DNA of 64,000 nucleotides, taken from contig NC_135774.1 in NCBI RefSeq assembly GCF_028453695.1, positions 3,782,001 through 3,846,000 of the forward strand. The letters run 5' to 3'. The stretch is from Augochlora pura (taxonomy: Eukaryota; Arthropoda; Insecta; Hymenoptera; Halictidae). Below the pieces are notes generated by a model. That model had not been told where the DNA came from, made no database searches, and worked only from the letters and a program-made list of their open reading frames with translations. Numbering within the stretch: position 1 is the stretch's first letter; every line of letters starts with the position of its first letter. Made by a program: the position numbers and the translations under genes. This document shows, one piece after another, positions 34,173 to 46,049 of the stretch.

Positions 34173-34314
34173 TTTGCAGAATTCACTATTCTGTCAAATC
34201 GTGTTTAGTGCACAACTATACGCACGACCAACAGGACTATCTGCCTGCCGAGTCGTGCACTTAAAACAATCAATACAATGTACGAAACATAAACAATGTA
34301 ACAACGCTCACACC

Positions 34315-34643
34315 TTAACCACTTCGGTACGAGCGTCGACTATAGTCGACGGCCACAGATGAACACGCACAGCCGAGTGTCGACTATAGTCGACGGCCGT
34401 GATATGAACGCACACGGCCGAGCATCGACTATAGTCGACTATAGTCGACTGCCAAGAACTTTTGCCTTATCTCTACAATTGCAGTGTTTACGTCCAGAAA
34501 TACACATAAATAAGCTTTTCTCGTCAAAGATCTGTAAAAGAGCAAAACGGATTCACTGTCGATGCACGAAGTAGCATGCGAATGGTGAGTGCCGGCTGTG
34601 GGCACAATTTCGTGGCCGATGCGCGCCGTACCGAAGTGGTTAA
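34315..34643. mobile_element. TTAA-bounded MITE with internal palindromic tandem repeats
   Basis: Left end TTAACCACTTCGGTACGAGC; right end on the complement TTAACCACTTCGGTACGGCG. TTAA is at both ends and length is 329 bp. Inside, three tandem units of about 43 bp each hold the palindrome GTCGACTATAGTCGAC. Confidence 0.85.
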
Positions 34644-34844
34644 TCGCGTAATGTAAAGATTTTAGTAAAACCTTTTCTATTTCTTTTTTGTGGGTTTTTT
34701 TTTAGCCAATAAATCAATCAATTCATTTCGGCTCAATTCTGTATTAATTATTTATTAATTTTGTCCCTACCACATCCTCACATCTTAACAGAAATTTGAA
34801 ATACGGAATTTCTCCATGTTGGAAAGGTTTCGACGATACAAAGA

Positions 34845-35015
34845 CATACGTCAAATATTCACAAAAAAATCCCTAAGATATCTTCTAGATGTCTAAAAGA
34901 TGTCATGATTTGTAACATAAGATATTTCTAAGACGTCTCTAAGACATCAGCAGGACATTCTAGACTTAAAGACGTCTGATGTATGACGTCTTTAACACAT
35001 TTTAAAAATGTCCTG
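34845..35015. repeat. Degenerate AGACGTCT-type repeat cluster
   Basis: Many variants of AAGATGTCT, AAGACGTCT and AAGACATC in about 170 bp, the same word family as the larger array at 62930-63430. Confidence 0.65.
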
Positions 35016-35917
35016 CCATCTATATTTTCATAAATTTTTCAATATACATACACGAGTTATCATGATCTACAGAACGGAATATATTAAATTTTCATTATAA
35101 CCTCATATGAAACAACTAAATAAACCAATTTGCCAATTTCCATAGAAAATTTTTCTATACTGCAATCTTCTTCCTCGATAGATATTTAAAATGTAAAAAC
35201 AATTTCAATGATAAAAATAATGCTAAATAACGACAATAACAATATGATAATAATAGCAACAATGAAGTGAGTAAGATTTAAGAAAACGGACAAAAGTTTT
35301 CCGTGTTAATTACCGATTGTGGCACACGTGATCTTTTCGAAGATCGAGGCGAGCCCTACGCGGCGCAATTTCTCGATAGGGACCGACGATACAAATTGCA
35401 ATAGGGAGGCGCACGGCACGTCGTTAGCATAAAAATCCAATTATAGTTACAATCTGCGGGGACGGTTGTTTTGCTGATTTACGCCGGCGAGGTCCAAGTT
35501 CAGACGCCACGGATCGACCTGTCTGTGCCGATCGAACGGACTGAGCGAGAGACAGTGGTGTCGACGACTCCGTTATCGTCGAATACCGGCCAGAAAACAT
35601 CCACGATTCTGCCGCAAGCTTTTTGTCCTCGCTTTCTTTTTGTTGGAAATAGGTTAATTTCTAGTGTAATCAGCCCCATCTAGTTATTTTTGAGTAGTAC
35701 TGGCCCATGCCGTTATGTAATTAAAATGCGCGTGCGTTGATGAGTTGTAGCAAGTCTTTTGTTCCCTAAATGTAATTCTTCCTTCTTCTTCAACCAGCAG
35801 TCGTACGCGCAACACGTGGTTTGATCTTGTCCGTAATATTAGGGGTATTCTTTGTAAGCCCTGGGGGAACATTCATTGATAAATAAATTTCGTAGTATTT
35901 CTATTGTGTATTATATA
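35016..35917. other. Intergenic, nothing recognised
   Basis: AT-rich, with a GC-rich patch at 35310-35600 that has no domain-bearing frame. Confidence 0.4.
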
Positions 35918-37070
35918 TTAGGTTGGGGCAAAAGTAATCCATTATTCTTTCGGTAAACGGCTGTAGTGATCGATATCTGTTAAAGTATCAATCAAACAAT
36001 TTCAGATTTATGCTTGCTGGAAAGGTGACATTTCGCACTACAAAAATTGTTTTTCTGTTTTTTGTTTGGTCCATTCAGTTGCGAGCTACAGGGTGTTAAA
36101 AATGGAAGTCAACATAGAAAAAATTCGGTACATCTTACAATTTTTCTTTGATAAAAGTGAAAATGCAACCCAAGCGGCTGAAATTGTGAATGGTGTTTAT
36201 GGCCCCGATACTGTAACACTCAATTATGCGCAATTTTGGTTTCGTCGATTCCGTTTAGGTATTTTTAATGTGAAAGATGCGCCTCGTACAGGTAGGCCTG
36301 TCGTAGAAAACGTTTGGGTGCCACATCAATTAACACAAAAAACCATGATGGTTCGAATTTCCATCTGTGATGTCTTGGCCAAACGGAATGAGATCGACCC
36401 ATTCCTTGAACGCATGGTGACTGGGTATGAGAAATGCATCACATACGACAATATTGTGGGAAAACGTTCATGGTCAAAGCTTGGCGAAGCAAGTCAGACG
36501 GTGGCCAAACCAGGACTAACACCCAAGATGTTTCTGCTGTGCATTTGGTGGGACTGGAAAGGAATCATTTATTGAGTTGCTTCCATATGGTCAAACACTA
36601 AATCCGGATCTCTACTGACAACAACTGGACCGTTTGAAGCTAGCAATTGACCAGAAACGACCAGAATTGGGCAACAGGAGAGGTGTTATGTGTCATCAAG
36701 ACAATGCCAGGCCACACGTGTCTATAGTGACTCGTCAGAAAATTCAGGAGCTTGGCTGGGACGTTTTGATGCATCCACCATATAATCCAAACCTGGCACC
36801 AAGCGATTACCATGTTTATCTTGCATTGCAAAACTTCCTTAGTGATAAGAAATTGGCATCGAGAGAAGATTGTGAAAGTCGATTACAAGAGTTTTTCGCT
36901 AATAGGGGCTAAGACTCCCACGAGAGAGGCATTGTGAAGGTACCTTTAAAATCGCAATAAATTATAGAACAAAACGGTGCATATTTGACCTAAATCGGAT
37001 AATTGGAAACGTGTTAAATAAAGTCTTGAAGTTTACGTAAAAAGAATGAATTTCTTTCTCCCCAACCTAA
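35918..37070 (+). mobile_element. Mariner transposon with intact ends and dead transposase
   Basis: Terminal inverted repeats start TTAGGTTGGGG at both ends, with TA duplications at 35916-35917 and 37071-37072. Length is 1153 bp. The right TA is also the left target site of the next element. Confidence 0.93.
36102..36965 (+). pseudogene. Mariner transposase pseudogene (SETMAR-like)
   Basis: The start is ATG at 36102 (MEVNIEKIRYIL). The first HTH is intact up to APRTGRPVVENV, after which about 43 residues, including the second HTH, are missing and the frame resumes at WVPHQL. The first catalytic Asp is lost: VTGDEKW reads VTGYEKC. A frameshift and stop follow GIIY at 36575. The second part carries CHQDNARPH and HPPYNPNLAPSDYH with the other two catalytic Asp, but stops interrupt it (DLY*, ANRG*). 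It cannot be functional. Confidence 0.93.
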
Positions 37071-37072
37071 TA

Positions 37073-38288
37073 CAGGGTGGTCCACCTAAGTACGGCCACC
37101 TAAACATCTCCTCTAATTGCGGAGGTACATACAACATTTTTTTTGATACTTCAATGGTTTGGAAAAAGCTATCATACTGCAAAATAAACTTTTTCGAAAG
37201 TAATTTTTTTCGAAGTTTTCAAGGTCTTCGATGTTTTTTTGCTTATAATTGTATAATTTTTTTTATTGCATTGTGTAACTTATGTAAAAATACATTCAGA
37301 TATGTACATTATATGACCTTGAAATGACCTTGGAAATCAAAAATTAAATAGAAACGACAAATTTTTGTCTATCGAGATCTTATCGATGAAGATGTCGTCA
37401 GGGAATCTGTAAGTGTAAATAAACATGTACATTGTATGTTGTACAATAAACATTGAGAAACATGCATTATTGGTCATCGGAATATCCACGGTGGTTAAGA
37501 CAAGTGGGTATACAGAGAACTTGCACCGTAAATGTCTGGTGCGGTATTTTGAGCAATCAAATCATCGGTCCTTATTTTATAAATGGTACATTAAATGGGC
37601 AAAAGAACGTAAAATTCCTGCAAAATGAGTTACAGATGCTTTTAGATGATATACCATTAGACATTCGTAGAAGAATGTGGTATCAGCACGATGGTTGCCC
37701 AGCCCATTCTACACGTCGTGCAAGACAAGTTTTACATACATTGTTTCCAAATTGTTAGATTGGACGTACTGGACATGTAGCGTGGCCAGCCCGGTCACCT
37801 GATATCACGCCTATGGATTATTTCTTGTGGGGACATTTTAAAACAATGCCAGAGGACATGAAAAACAGGATAATAACAGCTTGTGCTGCAATTAATCTCA
37901 CAACATTTCAAAAGGGTCAGAGAGTCTCTTATTGTTCGTTTCAATAAATGTAATTTCGAACACCTACTATAAACTTATGTTCTATTTACTACCAAAACCG
38001 TAAGTATTATCGCCTTTCTCTACTTTCTATGACCTTCAATGACCTTGTGTAATAGTTCGTTGAACTCGTTTTAAGATCCTCTATCATGATACGGAAGCAA
38101 AAACAGACCGATCCATTTAAAAAAATGAAGGTGACCTTCAAATGTCCAAAGTGCCTCCACTTCCAAAAAAACTATTATCGCCACCGGATGTCCCCCTTCG
38201 TACTGTGCAATTTTGTTTCAGCAAATATTTCTGTGAAACTTATAGTTTCGAAGATATTTGAGGTGGCAATAGTTTCGGCCCCACCCTG
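37073..38288 (+). mobile_element. Tc1/mariner-superfamily element with CAGGGTGG ends, internally deleted
   Basis: Ends CAGGGTGGTCC on the left and, on the complement, CAGGGTGGGGCC on the right, each flanked by TA (37071-37072 and 38289-38290). Its left TA is the right TA of the mariner at 35918-37070, so one inserted in the other's target site. Length is 1216 bp and only part of a transposase is present. Confidence 0.88.
37453..37950 (+). pseudogene. Truncated DDE transposase of the CAGGGTGG element
   Basis: The frame from 37453 reads RNMHYWSSEYPRWLRQVG, VNVWCGIL, IIGPYFINGTLNG, then YQHDGCPAHSTRRARQ with a catalytic Asp. A stop after FPNC (37756-37758) is followed in the same frame by WPARSPDITPMDYFLWG, the last catalytic block. 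The N-terminal DNA-binding region and the first catalytic Asp are missing because of the deletion. I recognise this as the insect Tc1/IS630-like type whose full members carry an N-terminal DUF4817-type domain. Confidence 0.85.
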
Positions 38289-38543
38289 TATATCGGCACT
38301 AACAGTTTTCTCAAGTGTTGCGAACGAGAATATATTGTCGTCCGGCACTAAAAGGGCTAGGCGAACATCGGATTACTGGAACTGAAGATGCGCAACCTAA
38401 ATACCTAGCTAGCTCGGATATTGAGCAACAAAGAAAGTTGGCACGTTGATTGAATTCAAAGAGACCTCGCACATGCGCGGCAGATTTCATTTAATAGACT
38501 AGTCGGTTAGTATACATTGGCTGTTCAGGTACTGTGTCACTTA

Positions 38544-40225
38544 TAGTGGGCCGCATTAATATTCGGACACTATCATATTTGAGAAATTTTTACTCCGTAT
38601 CTTTACTGTTTGTTGAATTAAAGAATTTATAGGTTTTTAATAAGTCAGAACACTTACTTTAGAATTTACAAACATAAGTTTTATTTACATCATTTGTATA
38701 GTTTTATTGTAAATTGATATTAAATGATATTAAACTGGTGCTTAATTTTTACGTTGCAAAAATATTCGGACATTCCATACGCTTTGTACTTTAAGTGACC
38801 TATTAAGGTGAATACTTTGCTTAATGGCAATATTTGTAAACATATGATGTAAGCACTATCTCATAGAATTAGTTTCACTTTAAATTTTGTTCGTCTTGCA
38901 TGTATAAGCTGTGAATGTGACACGTAAAGGGAATAATACCTCGTTTAATATACGCCAACTTGTTATTTATCATCACGAAAAGGGAAAACCGTGTAGAAAA
39001 ATCGGGATATTATTAAAGAGCAAGAGCACTGTTGCGGACATTGTACGAAGATATAAGCGCGAAGATAGAATTGAATCTATCCCTCAAAAAGGTCGCCCAA
39101 AGTTACTTAACGATCGCGATAAACGTAATATTATTAGGAAAATAAAAGTAGACCCTAGTTTAAGTGCCACAAAATTGGCAGCAGAGTTTTTTGGGGAGAC
39201 CGGCAAGAAGATTCATCCGGAAACAGTTCGTCGAATGCTTCATGAAAATGGATATCATATCAGAAGTGCCCGAAAAAAGCCATACATTAACGATATTAAT
39301 CGAAAGAAGCTATTACTCTTCGCTAAAGAATACACTTCTAAAGAAAAAACATAGTGGGAAGATGTAATTTTTACAGACGGAAGCAAATATAATATTTTTG
39401 GGTCTGATGGGCCAAACTTATATGCCGTAAAGCTAATGAAGAGCTTCTTACTAAGAATCTTAAACCAACATTGAAACACGGTGGAGGAAGTGTGATGGTT
39501 TGGGGTTGTGTCTCAGCTGTTGGAGTGGATGAATTAGTTTTTATTGATGCAATTTTAGACAAAAATAAATATTTAATTATTTTGAAACAAAATTTACTGA
39601 AAAGTGCTATTAATATGAACATTCGTAACGATTTTAAATTTTATCAAGACGATGACCCGAAACATAAATCACGTATAGTTTAAGAATATTTATTATATAA
39701 TTGTCCAAAAGTATTGAAAACCTCTCCATAATCACCAGATCTAAATCCGATTGAAAATGTATGGGATTACTTAGCTCGTCGAATCAGAATTTCACCAATA
39801 AAGGCCAAAGAAAAATTAAAATTGCGATTAACCGAAGAATGGTCACGTATTCCATTAGAATATTTAAATGAAATTATTTCTAGTATGCCTAAACGATTAA
39901 ATCATGTAATTAGGCAAAAAGGCAATCCAACAACGTATTAACATCGATTTATTTTTGTTAAAGTATATGTATATCCTTAATGGGCAGATTATAATTTGTA
40001 AAGTGTCCAAATATTTTTGTGACGTCAAAATTAAGCACTAGTTCATTTAATATCAATTAACAATAAAACTTTACAAATGATGTAAATAAAATTTATGTTT
40101 GTAGAATCTAAAGTAAATGTTCTGACTTATTAAAAACCTATAAATTCATTAATTCTACAAACAGTGAAGATACGGAGTAAAAATTTGTCAAATACGATGG
40201 TGTCCGAATATTAATACGGCCCATG
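38544..40225 (+). mobile_element. Tc1-like transposon with ~230-bp inverted termini
   Basis: The termini carry TGGGCCG(C/T)ATTAATATTCGG, bounded by TA at 38542-38543 and 40226-40227. Inverted similarity runs for roughly 230 bp (38544-38790 against 39990-40225), including CTTTACTGTTTGT and AATAAGTCAGAACA words. A second inner copy of ATATT-GGACA marks each inner edge, as in Tc elements with long repeats. Confidence 0.92.
38911..39943 (+). pseudogene. Tc1-like transposase pseudogene
   Basis: The listed frame starts at 38911. It has an N-terminal HTH (IRQLVIYHHEKGKPCRKIG), a GRPKLL linker, a second HTH (SATKLAAEFFGETGKKI, then ETVRRMLHENGYH) and SARKKPYI. TAG at 39352-39354 replaces a Trp codon before WEDVIFTDGSKYNIFG (first Asp kept; the usual Glu is Gly). 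A frameshift lies near 39415. Then HGGGSVMVWGC, YQDDDPKHKS (second Asp), a stop after RIV, and another stop before SPDLNPIENVWDYL (third catalytic residue Glu, the DD34E layout). The frame ends IRQKGNPTTY. At least three inactivating changes. Confidence 0.92.
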
Positions 40226-40246
40226 TATGTGTAGCGCATCATTTAT

Positions 40247-40513
40247 TTAACCCCTTGCCGTACCATTTTCTTTACAATTGCTACGATTAGAATTTCTTCG
40301 GTTGCGCTAATTTCTTCGATGAAAAAGGAATTTTATATTTATCATGTTTACATCTGCTTATTTATGCGTTCATCTGCTTGAATATTTAAATATTGGTGAC
40401 AAGAGTATTAACTAATAACCTTGACAAGAGAATTAAATTTGATTCCTACTTAAAGGAACGGATTAATATTCATACATAACAGTCGTACTCTAAAAAGTAC
40501 GGCAAGGGGTTAA
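40247..40513. mobile_element. TTAA-bounded MITE-like element
   Basis: TTAACCCCTTGCCGTAC at both ends in inverted orientation, with TTAA outside, 267 bp. It lies 21 bp from the right end of the Tc1 element. Confidence 0.88.
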
Positions 40514-40564
40514 CGAAGTATTCTAGTGGAAACTTCCGAAGAAATCAATCCTTTCGGCATATTC

Positions 40565-40722
40565 TTAACCTTTAGAACACAACCCTTTCAATAGTCACAT
40601 CGTCGCGCTACAAGCTATCCACAATAACGACGTCACTGTTGCTTTTTTATATTTATCTTAAAGCAATGCGAACGTATTTGAAGCATATTGGATGTTTAGA
40701 AAGTTACTGCTCAAAGGGTTAA
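40565..40722. mobile_element. Possible TTAA-bounded MITE-like element
   Basis: TTAACCTTTAGAACACAAC faces an end that reads TTAACCCTTTGAGCAGTAAC on the complement, 158 bp. The terminal match is weaker than in neighbours. Confidence 0.5.
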
Positions 40723-40920
40723 AGGATGCAGATTGTATTGCGATGCGAGCACTACGGTATCGACGCGTGGGTGGTTTCTCCACCCTTCCTGGGTTGTAAG
40801 GCCCGGATTGAACCGTTGGAGGACGCGTGATGCCGATGTCGCCGATATATTACCATCCAAATTAATATTGGGTAACGGATTCAAGCGGTAGAGCAGTAGT
40901 TGCGCGTACGATGTGGTTTG

Positions 40921-41355
40921 TTAACGATTCAGCTCGACGTTGAAGATTGAATGACTGAACTTGTGTTGTCTCGACTGGGAGACTGTGATGTTGAATGTTT
41001 CCTCGACTGTTGGAGGTTGAAACGACTGAATGTTTCTTCGACTGTTGGAGGTTGAAACGACTGAATGTTTCTTCGACTGCTGGAGGATGAAACTGAATCT
41101 CGACCGCTGGAGATTGTATGTTGTCGACTGTTTGATGAGTGATGTTTCCTCGGCTGCTGGAGATTGAACTGAATCTCGACCGTTGGAGATTGTATGATAT
41201 CGACTGTTTGTAGGATGATTGCAGACTGACTGAAGTGAAGACGAATCGTTCGACTCGATCGTCGTCGAACTAGGATTCGTCTGTGGGGGCGGGGGACGTT
41301 TCTGCCTTTTTGGGGGTTCCGTGAGAACTTGCATTTCACTATGTAAGAAGGGCAC
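40921..41355 (-). repeat. Degenerate tandem repeat (CGACTGTTGGAGGTTGAAACGACTG-type) with an open frame
   Basis: Repeated variants of GACTG-TGGAG-TTGAA and TGTTTC-TCGACTG from 40970 to 41230 keep two overlapping minus-strand frames open for over 130 codons (Ser/Gln-rich). These frames are most easily explained by the repeat. A short word CTGGCGACCAGAAG on the minus strand near 41675 resembles a retroelement primer-binding site, so this could be decayed leader or gag of an LTR element, but no LTR pair or protease/RT signature supports it. Confidence 0.55.
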
Positions 41356-41359
41356 TAAT

Positions 41360-43540
41360 TGGGTGTTACCTACTGCTGCATAGTACCAATCAGTGCCTTC
41401 GTTGACTTGACGACACCCTCTTATCGCGTGTGAAGATGTTTGTATGTATGTAACTTATGGCGTTAAAAGGTGCTACGGGAAATCGTCCAGGTCAGTCTTC
41501 GACAGTTACGGTACCGTCGCGTACTCGAGTGGTGTGACCCTTCGTATTACCCGGTTTACGGCACGTCCCAGCTGTGGGCTTCAAAAATGCTATTAGGAAG
41601 TTCTCTTAGAAATCTTAACTTTATGACACGTAATGATTATTGAGGAAGACGGAAATTAAATTAGCATGCTTCTGGTCGCCAGATGTAAAAAGGGTCTTCT
41701 TCTCAAAAATAACCTTCCTCGCGTCCGTGTCATAAACCCCATCGGTGGAAACTCCTGGCGATTGTTCCTTCGGGACGGAACAAGATGATTAAACGTTGAT
41801 TAATTTGACAAAAGTTGATTACTTAATCAACTATAGCTACAACTTTATAGTTGTTTGAAAGATGCGAGGAATTTATGCCGTCAAAAATAGATTAAACTTT
41901 AAGAGATTTTTATGGAAACTATTGCCGGATTTTTTCCGAGTATGAAAGGTAGAATGGTTAAGAGTGTGAGTCATAAAATACAGAATGAATGAGACGGATG
42001 CTGATAGAACGTTTGTGCGGTTTCGAGTGATCCGTGATCATTGTATCGGTTCCTCGAAGTCCTGTGTGGTCGAAAGGTAACTCAATCACGCGGTCAGGTG
42101 AATGTTCGCCAAACGTATGGTGATGGTTTGTCGAAACGAATCTCGTTTGCATAACGCGCGAATCGGCGATGGATGCACGCAGAACGAGCATGTTCCGGGG
42201 AGCAACGTTCAGGGTGTGTTGTCCATGAACAGTTACAGCAATTGTGTAACCGGTTGTTTGCCGGCACGGCTCCGTGTTTGGGTTCGCCACGGATGTTTAC
42301 GACAAAACCATGAACGATTCCCGGATCGTCCTTCCTTTCGCGGCATTGAAATCCGCGGGGAACGTTCCCCGGCTCGTCGTCGGTCGACACTGACACGCCG
42401 AATCTATCGTTCGATACAATTATCGCTCCCTATCGAAATAGCGGCAAGGTTAACGGTGTTTTAGAGCCGATCCAATGTCCCCCGGGGAGAACGTCGAAGT
42501 GGCGAGTTGATAATTAGTCCAACGAGCTGCAATCTTAGCACAGCTACGATCTTCGTGCAGCTGCACGAAGTCTTTGACGAGTCTTCGCGAAGTCAGCAAC
42601 TTCGGAAGCAATAAGAAGTTCGAATGGAATTACTCATATGAAACGGAATTACAGTTACTACAAAAAGGTATTGCTATAGCGACAAAAGACAGTAACTTTT
42701 TACAAAGGGGACTACATGTTTTGAATCTTTCTTTTTATATTTTAAATATTTATATTATATTTATATTTTTAAGTATTAGTGTTTTATATTTTGAAATATT
42801 AATAGTGACATTTTTATATATAACAATTTATATTTTTAAATATATTTACCGAACAATGATTAAAAGAATTTTTTCTAGTTTTACTCTAAGGGTAGTAGAG
42901 CCAGTTACTTCGTCTTTAGCTTAATTTCGAGCATAATTAATTTAATATGTATTCAGCGAATATTCATATTTTTTCAATTAAAAATTAATAATTTTTTCCA
43001 ATTTTACAGTTAGGGTAGTGAAGCCCGTTACTGCGGGATAGTCAATTACTGCGTCTTTAGTTTGTATTCAAGTATAATTAACTTTATATTTAGCGAAAAT
43101 TATGTATTAAATTTTTTTTATAGAATTAAATTAATCATTTATTTATTAAAATTAAATATGTGAAAGACGGAATTCTTGAAGTACCGCAGAAATTATTCTA
43201 ATTCTTTAATACTGAGTTCACAAAATTTTCTGTGATGCTGATCGAATAATGATCAATATTCAGTAAAATAAAATGTTCTAGTTAAGATATCACTATGGTA
43301 ATTGTACTAACATTATTTATAAAATGTATTAAGATTATGGAGAAACTAAACAGTAATTAATTATTATGAATCTTTGTCTTGAGTTTCAGTTTGAGTACTT
43401 CAAATCATCTGTGACATATTTTCTAAGCAAAGAAGTGAAATGTGATAATTTTATTAAAGCATTCCTCTCTAACGTGAACATTTAAATCACTTATTATGAT
43501 ATTATATTTGTTGTGTAGAAAATAAAATTTATTAACGTAT
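41360..43540. other. Intergenic, GC-rich block then AT-rich
   Basis: 42000-42570 is GC-rich with overlapping frames on both strands and no domain. 42700-43540 is AT-rich and plain, with a weakly repeated TAGGGTAGTGAAGCCCGTTACTGCG-like phrase at about 42890 and 43015. Confidence 0.4.
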
Positions 43541-43552
43541 TTTAATATTATA

Positions 43553-43722
43553 CAATATGTAGAATATTATATAGTATTGTATATGTAGAATATTATACAT
43601 ATAGTATTGTATATATAGAATATTATATATATAGTATTGTATATATAGAATATTATACATATAGTATTGTATATATAGAATATTATACATATAGTATTGT
43701 ATATATAGAATATTATACAATA
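43553..43722. repeat. 30-bp tandem repeat (GTATTGTATATATAGAATAT...)
   Basis: Five to six copies of a 30-bp AT-rich unit containing ATAGTATTGTATATATAG. The array is partly self-complementary. Confidence 0.92.
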
Positions 43723-43785
43723 TTTCAATGTAAGTAGTTTAATAAATTTTCATCTTGCACTGTTATTGAGGCTCAGTGTTAGGGG

Positions 43786-43965
43786 AGGGAGCACAGTAAT
43801 TGAAGCACAGTATTCCAAGAAGAGCGTTACAGTAACTGAAACACAATAGCCACGGTGGGGACACAGTAACTGAGGCAGTGTAATTGATCTTTGAGATCAT
43901 AGGCACACAGTAACTGAAGCACAGTAATTGATCTTTGTGATCATAGGTACACAGTAACTAGCTCC
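43786..43965. repeat. Tandem repeat of a ~49-bp unit with CACAGTAACTGAAGCACAG
   Basis: The unit CACAGTAACTGAAGCACAGTA plus TTGATCTTTG-GATCATAGG occurs twice in full (from about 43869) with partial copies upstream. The core GATC-TTTG-GATC is palindrome-like. Confidence 0.8.
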
Positions 43966-43969
43966 AGAA

Positions 43970-45420
43970 TTTTATCAAATGTTTAAACACAAAGTTTTAT
44001 ACTATTTTATGCTCAACAACGTGACTGTATCTAATTAAAACGAAACAGTTTCTTCTGAAACTTACCGCAAACAGATTGACTTTTTGAAACTACATTTGTT
44101 GTTTATACTCGGCAATTCACTCGAGTGCAAAGGGTTAAAACCAGACGAGATTCGAGACGACGCTCGACACAGTTCCCCGGCTGGTCGAAGGATTTTCCGC
44201 GAAAGATTCGGAAAATTACGCTACCGATCGTGTTTCGCGCACTGTTATTGTTCTATTATTAACTGAAACTTTATCCCCTGTGCAACATTATTGTTATTGT
44301 TATTACGTGTGTATACATATTCGCCAGTTATATATAGTAGGATGCATACGGTGGCCGTCTCTCGGACAAACACGAGAGATACTCAATAAGGTGCATGACA
44401 CATCGCGTCGTCGCGTCGCAGCGCGGCTACTTGGCAAGAGAAGAAGCGCGAACGGGTCCGCAGCTCGCGCTATCTTGGCCGTTCACATCGGTTCAGAGGT
44501 CGATCAATTGAAAAGAGAGGAAAAAAGGCGAGTGTTAACGCCGCCGTTAATGGTTCCCGCGTTATAATTGAAACGACAATCTTTATTGTGGCAATTATTC
44601 TCAGCCGGGTAATAGGTTTTTTACGAGCCGCACAGTTTATTAATAGCCGACGCCGTCCGTTCCTTCGCAGCTCACGGATTGCACCAGCGTGGTCAACAAT
44701 CCTTTCCTATCGTGGGGAATCGTGTCAGGTCACGGAGAATATTCCGGGAAACCGAGTGCAGCGATGGATCGCTGTGGATCTATCGATCACCCCGTTTCCG
44801 TGAAAAACGGCGGACAGAAGCGCCGCCGCAGTCCCGCCAACGTAGCCTAAACGTTCTTCAAGCTCCCTGTCACCGTGTCATCGCGATGACAAATTGATGT
44901 ACGGTCATCTAGTTTACGCTATTATTACACCTATATTAATCTTTGTGTCTTTCATATTTATATTTCACTTTCTTTCATGTGTTTTATATTTACAGTTTAC
45001 TGTCTTCTGCGTGTTTTATATTTATATATTACTTTCTTCGTATTTGTCCCATTTATTTATGATATAAAATTATAAATAACATGTTTGGGAATGGGTACAG
45101 TAGATATTGGCTAATAAGTTAAATATCTATTTATTATTTTAACGTGCACTAATTGCGATATGTATGTAGCAGGTCTCGGATATTTACTATAAAACAGAGG
45201 GAACATGATCTGAATAAAAAGGAATTTTATGCAAACTATAGTATGTTATTTTTCGTTTTTAAATTGGTTCATTTTTAACGCTGTTATCGAGCACTTGACT
45301 CTCGCAGGCTTCGATGTAACAGGAAAATTAAATTGAAACTGTAATTTTGTTTTGCAAATTGCAATTGATTTCAGCGAAATTTAATATAACCGTGCAATTA
45401 TTCGAAAAACCGAATATAAC
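43970..45420. other. Intergenic with a GC-rich island
   Basis: 44130-44890 is GC-rich with chance frames. An isolated inverted TTAA-family end (GCAAAGGGTTAAAA) is at about 44126. The remainder is AT-rich. Confidence 0.35.
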
Positions 45421-45424
45421 AGTT

Positions 45425-45530
45425 TTGTAGACCTGAAAGGGTTCTTTCAAATAGCTTGCTCACTTTGCTATTAAAATAACAAAAGACATTATAAAACAAA
45501 AACAGAAACTCTACAAATTTCTTTGCGAAC
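45425..45530 (-). repeat. Solitary mariner terminus, same family as 18405-18842
   Basis: The words CTTGCTCACTTTGCTATTAA, ATTATAAAACAAAAACAGAA and ACTCTACAAATTT match the terminal inverted repeat of the relic at 18405-18842. No transposase is nearby. Confidence 0.6.
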
Positions 45531-46049
45531 CCAGTATGTAAATTGTATAGCACCCTTTTCAGCCTTCAATTAATACCGTTCCTGCATCGAGGTAAACGCC
45601 GCCGGGAAACGCCTGTTACGGCGATTCGCGGGGTCGAGCCGATAAGAGGGGACGAGCGAGTAAATAGCCTTGTCCGCTGCTCACAATCGACTTTTTACCG
45701 GAAAAGTCTCGGCGATCGACGAAACAAACGATTAGTTGTTTATTAATTTGGTTCGCGGATTATCGACACCTCGATGAGTCACGGCCGACACTCCACAGCC
45801 ATAACAGAACTTCATCGCCGACGATTCACGCTCGCTGTGGTTCTTCCCCCATTATTTAATAAAACTCGCCCGCTCCGCGCGAAGAAAGAGAAAACAGCGT
45901 GGATGCGATAACGGTGCAATCTGTGCGGCGATAACGCGGAATAATTGTTACGGGAACGATTTGAATTCGTATACTAGATTCTAGGCAGCCTTCGTTCTGA
46001 CTCGTGCTTTTCGTAGTTTCGAAATATATAGGGTGGTCTAGTGAATTAT

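Noticed and set aside
37425..37628. 67-codon frame overlapping the Tc1-like transposase fragment
   Set aside because: It is an out-of-frame shadow of the transposase at 37453-37950.
40921..41355. Ser/Gln-rich 136-144-codon frames on minus
   Set aside because: Two frames are open at once over a tandem repeat, so the repeat rather than selection keeps them open.
41660..41700. Primer-binding-site-like CTGGCGACCAGAAG on the minus strand
   Set aside because: No flanking LTR and no reverse transcriptase, protease or integrase signature nearby.
43553..43722. Regularly spaced repeats considered as a CRISPR array
   Set aside because: Units are contiguous 30-bp AT repeats without unique spacers, in a eukaryotic context.
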